36,205 nt of DNA from Mageeibacillus sp. UBA3781 (GTDB lineage Bacteria > Bacillota > Clostridia > Saccharofermentanales > Saccharofermentanaceae), in NCBI GenBank assembly GCA_002368805.1, contig DFFH01000041.1:35228-71432 (forward strand). The letters are read 5' to 3'. The translations under genes were made by a program, and so were the position numbers. The notes beneath the pieces are model-generated. The model made no database searches and was not told the DNA's origin. It worked only from the letters and a program-made list of their open reading frames with translations. The first letter of the stretch is position 1, and each line of letters starts with the position of its first letter. Positions 34,501 through 36,205 of the stretch are shown here, piece by piece.

Positions 34501-35953
34501 TGAATACAGTACATCTCGTACCGAGATCTACAGGATTCTTGGCAGATAACGCCTCGATAGAGAATGTGTGTGCATCCATATTCAGATTCTCTGCAAAGGT
34601 CTGGATAAAGGAGCCGCAGCCGGATGAACATGCCTCGTTGAGCATGATCGAGTCGATGACACCGTTGCGGATCTTCATGCACTTCATGTCCTGACCACCG
34701 ATATCAATGATAAAGTCAACGTCCGGGCAGAAATACTTCGCAGACTGGAAATGCGCCATAGTCTCGATCTCACCGAGATCGACGCCTAAAGCCGCACGGA
34801 TAATATTCTCGCCGTAACCGGTCACGCAGCTGTTTGCAATATAGGTCTCCGGCGGCATCTGCTCATAGAGCTGTTTTACGATATTTACAGCACTTTTTAC
34901 AGGATTTCCCTGATTACTTGCATAGTAGGTAAAGACCATCTGTCCTTCATCATTGATAAGAACAGCCTTGGTCGTCGTACTACCGGCATCTATACCGAGA
35001 TAGCACGGTCCCTTCTGTTTGGAAAGCTGATAGAGATCAAGAGTGGCACGCTGGTGTCTCTCGTCAAACAGTTCTTTTTCACGCTCATCAGCGAACAGTG
35101 GCGCGATACGCTTGATATCCGGCTCAAATCCTTCTCTGGATGCAAATGAAGAAATAAGATCAGTAAGCTTCACCGGATCTCCCTTGGCCCCAAGCGCAGC
35201 ACCGAGGGCAACATAGATCTGGGCATTATCCGGGATCCAGAAAGACTTGACCTGTTCTTCCAGCGTTCTCTCAAATGCTTTCCGAAGCTCGGAATTGAAG
35301 AACAACGGTCCTCCGAGGAAAGCAATATGACCGCGGATCGGGCGTCCGCAGGCAAGACCGGCGATCGTCTGGTTAACTACAGCCTGGAAAATAGAAGCAG
35401 CAAGGTCTTCTTTCGCAGCACCCTCATTGATCAGCGGCTGCAGGTCGCTCTTGGCAAATACACCACAGCGGGAAGCAATCGTATAAAGTGTCGTATATGA
35501 TTTAGCAAGTTCATTGAGACCATCGGCATCTGTACGAAGGAGTGTCGCCATCTGGTCGATAAAAGCTCCGGTTCCGCCGGCACAGGTACCGTTCATTCGC
35601 TGTTCCGGAACAGGATGCAGATAGGTGATCTTTGCATCCTCACCACCAAGTTCGATGATGACATCCGTTTCCGGATGATACTTTTTAATCGCTACAGTCT
35701 CGGCAATGACTTCCTGAACAAAATCAAGTCCGAGCCATTTTGCAACTGAAAGGCCGCCGGATCCGGTGATCTGAACTCGTGCGGAAAGCTCCGGAAACTT
35801 CTTGTTTACCTCTTCAAAAGCACCCAGCAGTTCTCCAGCAATATCCGAATGATGTCTTCTATACTCGGAATAGATGATCTTCTCATCTTCCGTTATAACG
35901 ATCTTTATCGTGGTAGAGCCTATGTCCAGGCCCATATTTCTTATCGGTTCCAT
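31562..35953 (-). CDS. Giant acyl-CoA dehydratase activase / 2-hydroxyacyl-CoA dehydratase-like fusion
   Basis: A 1463-residue cytoplasmic protein. It has two tandem BcrAD/BadFG-type ASKHA ATPase domains, each with its own phosphate loop (GLDIGSTTIK at 8-17 and GIDAGSTTTK at 320-329) and two candidate [4Fe-4S] cysteines (C124 and C163; C442 and C481). A cysteine cluster C604-C607-C611-C630 follows, then a DUF2229-type region (about 650-860) and an HgdB-like part with TQTGGGCRATNY (about 1130). Known activases use ATP to inject one electron into a 2-hydroxyacyl-CoA dehydratase through a cluster shared by two subunits. Here activator and dehydratase-like parts are fused, and the substrate is unknown. 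The ribosome site is weak. Confidence 0.9.
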   Translation of the reverse strand: MEPIRNMGLDIGSTTIKIVITEDEKIIYSEYRRHHSDIAGELLGAFEEVNKKFPELSARVQITGSGGLSVAKWLGLDFVQEVIAETVAIKKYHPETDVIIELGGEDAKITYLHPVPEQRMNGTCAGGTGAFIDQMATLLRTDADGLNELAKSYTTLYTIASRCGVFAKSDLQPLINEGAAKEDLAASIFQAVVNQTIAGLACGRPIRGHIAFLGGPLFFNSELRKAFERTLEEQVKSFWIPDNAQIYVALGAALGAKGDPVKLTDLISSFASREGFEPDIKRIAPLFADEREKELFDERHQRATLDLYQLSKQKGPCYLGIDAGSTTTKAVLINDEGQMVFTYYASNQGNPVKSAVNIVKQLYEQMPPETYIANSCVTGYGENIIRAALGVDLGEIETMAHFQSAKYFCPDVDFIIDIGGQDMKCMKIRNGVIDSIMLNEACSSGCGSFIQTFAENLNMDAHTFSIEALSAKNPVDLGTRCTVFMNSKVKQAQKEGATVGDISAGLSYSVVRNALYKVIKIRDTQELGKKIVVQGGTFLNDAILRCFELISGREVIRPNVAGLMGAFGAAIIAKKRMPKDQKVSGLLGLEELSRFEMTTEMTTCPLCTNHCKLTISTFSNGERFISGNRCERGEGKEKAKDSLPNLIAYKYARTFRYKPLAKDKAPRGEIGIPRALNMYENYPFWFTVLTELGFSVVISPRSNHELFEKGMDSIPSESVCYPAKLVHGHIESLIEKGIKTIFYPDIPYERQENKDSGNHFNCPIVASYPEVIRNNLENIRDKGIKYLNPFLPLDNDEALAEQMSIAFSDFGVTKAEAAKAIEAGNKEYDEYKADIRRKGQEVIEDLARTGQKGIVLSGRPYHTDPEIHHGIPEMINSLGLAVLSEDSVAVPGRLQRPIRVVDQWMYHTRLYEAAAYVATNDNLELVQLTSFGCGLDAVTSDQVQEILESQGKLYTLLKIDEVSNLGAARIRMRSLKVAMDERETARKEGTMPNPVKRSYTIKRVPFTEEHRKRHTILAPQMAPIEFEFVEAVFHNHGYKLKVLKEATQADIECGLRFVNNDACFPTVIVVGQMINAILSGEVDRDNTTVLITQTGGGCRATNYVAFLRKALREAGYSDIPVIALSVQQFEKNPGFKPTLPFVNSALRAICYGDMLQTLLLRVRPYEKVKGSANALYQFWNRCGKLFFNPKEKYEDITTEYIMAEACKNAPLTEEETKAVEDLLKELHCSKIGRPSSYKRMIDATIDTFDKFPMLDIPRKPRVGLVGEILVKFQPDANNHAVDVVEQEGCEAVVPGLLDFFLYCTLNPVWQAEHLGRSKKKAWLSNRGIDLLQAYRSHIIKRMEATGKFQLPQSIRHMAQKAETVLSCGNSNGEGWFLTAEMIELIENGVPNIICAQPFACLPNHVTGKGMIKELRRQYPESNIIPIDYDPGASEANQLNRIKLMVSTAHYREEMKREEEEKNK

Positions 35954-35959
35954 GTCTTC

Positions 35960-36205
35960 TTATTTCGTATCCTTCGTACTCTTTTTCACTGTAGTCTTTT
36001 TCGTATTTTCAGCTTTTGCAGCAACTATATCTGACTTCTTTGCCGCAGTCTTTTTCGCTGCTTTGGCCAATGCTTCCTTTTCAGCCTTTGCGGCTTCTCT
36101 TGCCTGCTTACGCTTAAGCAGACGCTGTTTCTTCTTCTCTTCCTTTTCCTGGATCTCAGCAGAGGTCTTCTTTAATTCCTGAAGTCTGGAAGCAGCATTT
36201 TTCAG
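35960..36205 (-). CDS. C-terminal end of a Lys/Ala-rich protein (partial)
   Basis: An open frame of 81 residues runs in from the window edge and stops (TAA) at 35960-35962, six bases before the activase-fusion ATG. The visible part is highly charged, with heptad-like Glu/Lys stretches at the start (LKNAASRLQELKKT) and then Lys/Ala repeats with Thr and Ser, a histone H1-like tail. Such tails can bind nucleic acid or be disordered. The N-terminal domain lies outside the window, so function cannot be assigned. No terminator separates it from the activase gene. Confidence 0.7.
   Translation of the reverse strand: MKNAASRLQELKKTSAEIQEKEEKKKQRLLKRKQAREAAKAEKEALAKAAKKTAAKKSDIVAAKAENTKKTTVKKSTKDTK

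Overview
The window reads as chromosomal DNA of a low-to-mid-GC anaerobic Firmicute of the class Clostridia. The grounds are Gram-positive gene neighbourhoods (trmK-nif3 next to dnaG; trmFO-topA-dprA), strong GGAGG ribosome sites, TTGACA/TATAAT promoters, and a giant 2-hydroxyacyl-CoA dehydratase-activase fusion of a kind known from strict anaerobes. I cannot name the genus. Gene density is very high. The only stretch of more than 300 bases without a protein gene, roughly 2199-2634, is filled by the RNase P RNA gene. I saw no insertion sequence, prophage, CRISPR array or rRNA.

Layout. (1) 1-8154, minus strand: one long co-directional run, dapA, dapB, yajC, dnaG, trmK, a NIF3-family gene, rnpB, purM, a lipoprotein gene, then tRNA-Lys with its own consensus promoter. 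It joins lysine/diaminopimelate synthesis, replication priming, tRNA modification and RNase P. The housekeeping sigma factor gene that usually follows dnaG is absent. (2) 8279-10467, plus strand: queA-tgt, the last steps of tRNA queuosine synthesis. They are driven by a promoter that interlocks with the dapA promoter and seems to give a leaderless queA message. (3) 10468-17294, minus strand: a five-gene Ser/Thr phospho-signalling operon, transcribed in the order zinc-ribbon/FHA protein, membrane-anchored PP2C phosphatase, transmembrane trypsin-like protease with a cytoplasmic FHA domain, soluble PP2C phosphatase, and transmembrane Ser/Thr kinase with a zinc ribbon and a non-PASTA ectodomain. 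(4) 17388-24601, minus strand: comM, dprA, topA, trmFO and a multi-pass membrane protein gene that overlaps trmFO and lies just upstream of the signalling operon. (5) 24754-25845, plus strand: ychF, closed by a bidirectional terminator. (6) 25928-36205, minus strand: the C-terminal part of a Lys/Ala-rich protein, a 1463-residue activase/dehydratase-like fusion, polA, coaE, a small membrane protein and an ABC exporter.

The part most likely to hold an undescribed system is region 3. It has a kinase, two different phosphatases, two FHA (phosphothreonine-binding) proteins and a protease whose catalytic domain is predicted to face outside while its FHA domain faces the cytoplasm. A short motif, [G/N]-[K/R]-T-V-x-I, occurs once in the kinase juxtamembrane linker and three times in the FHA protein, and could be the phosphothreonine docking site of the relay. 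The domain assignments come from visible motifs. The relay model is inference.
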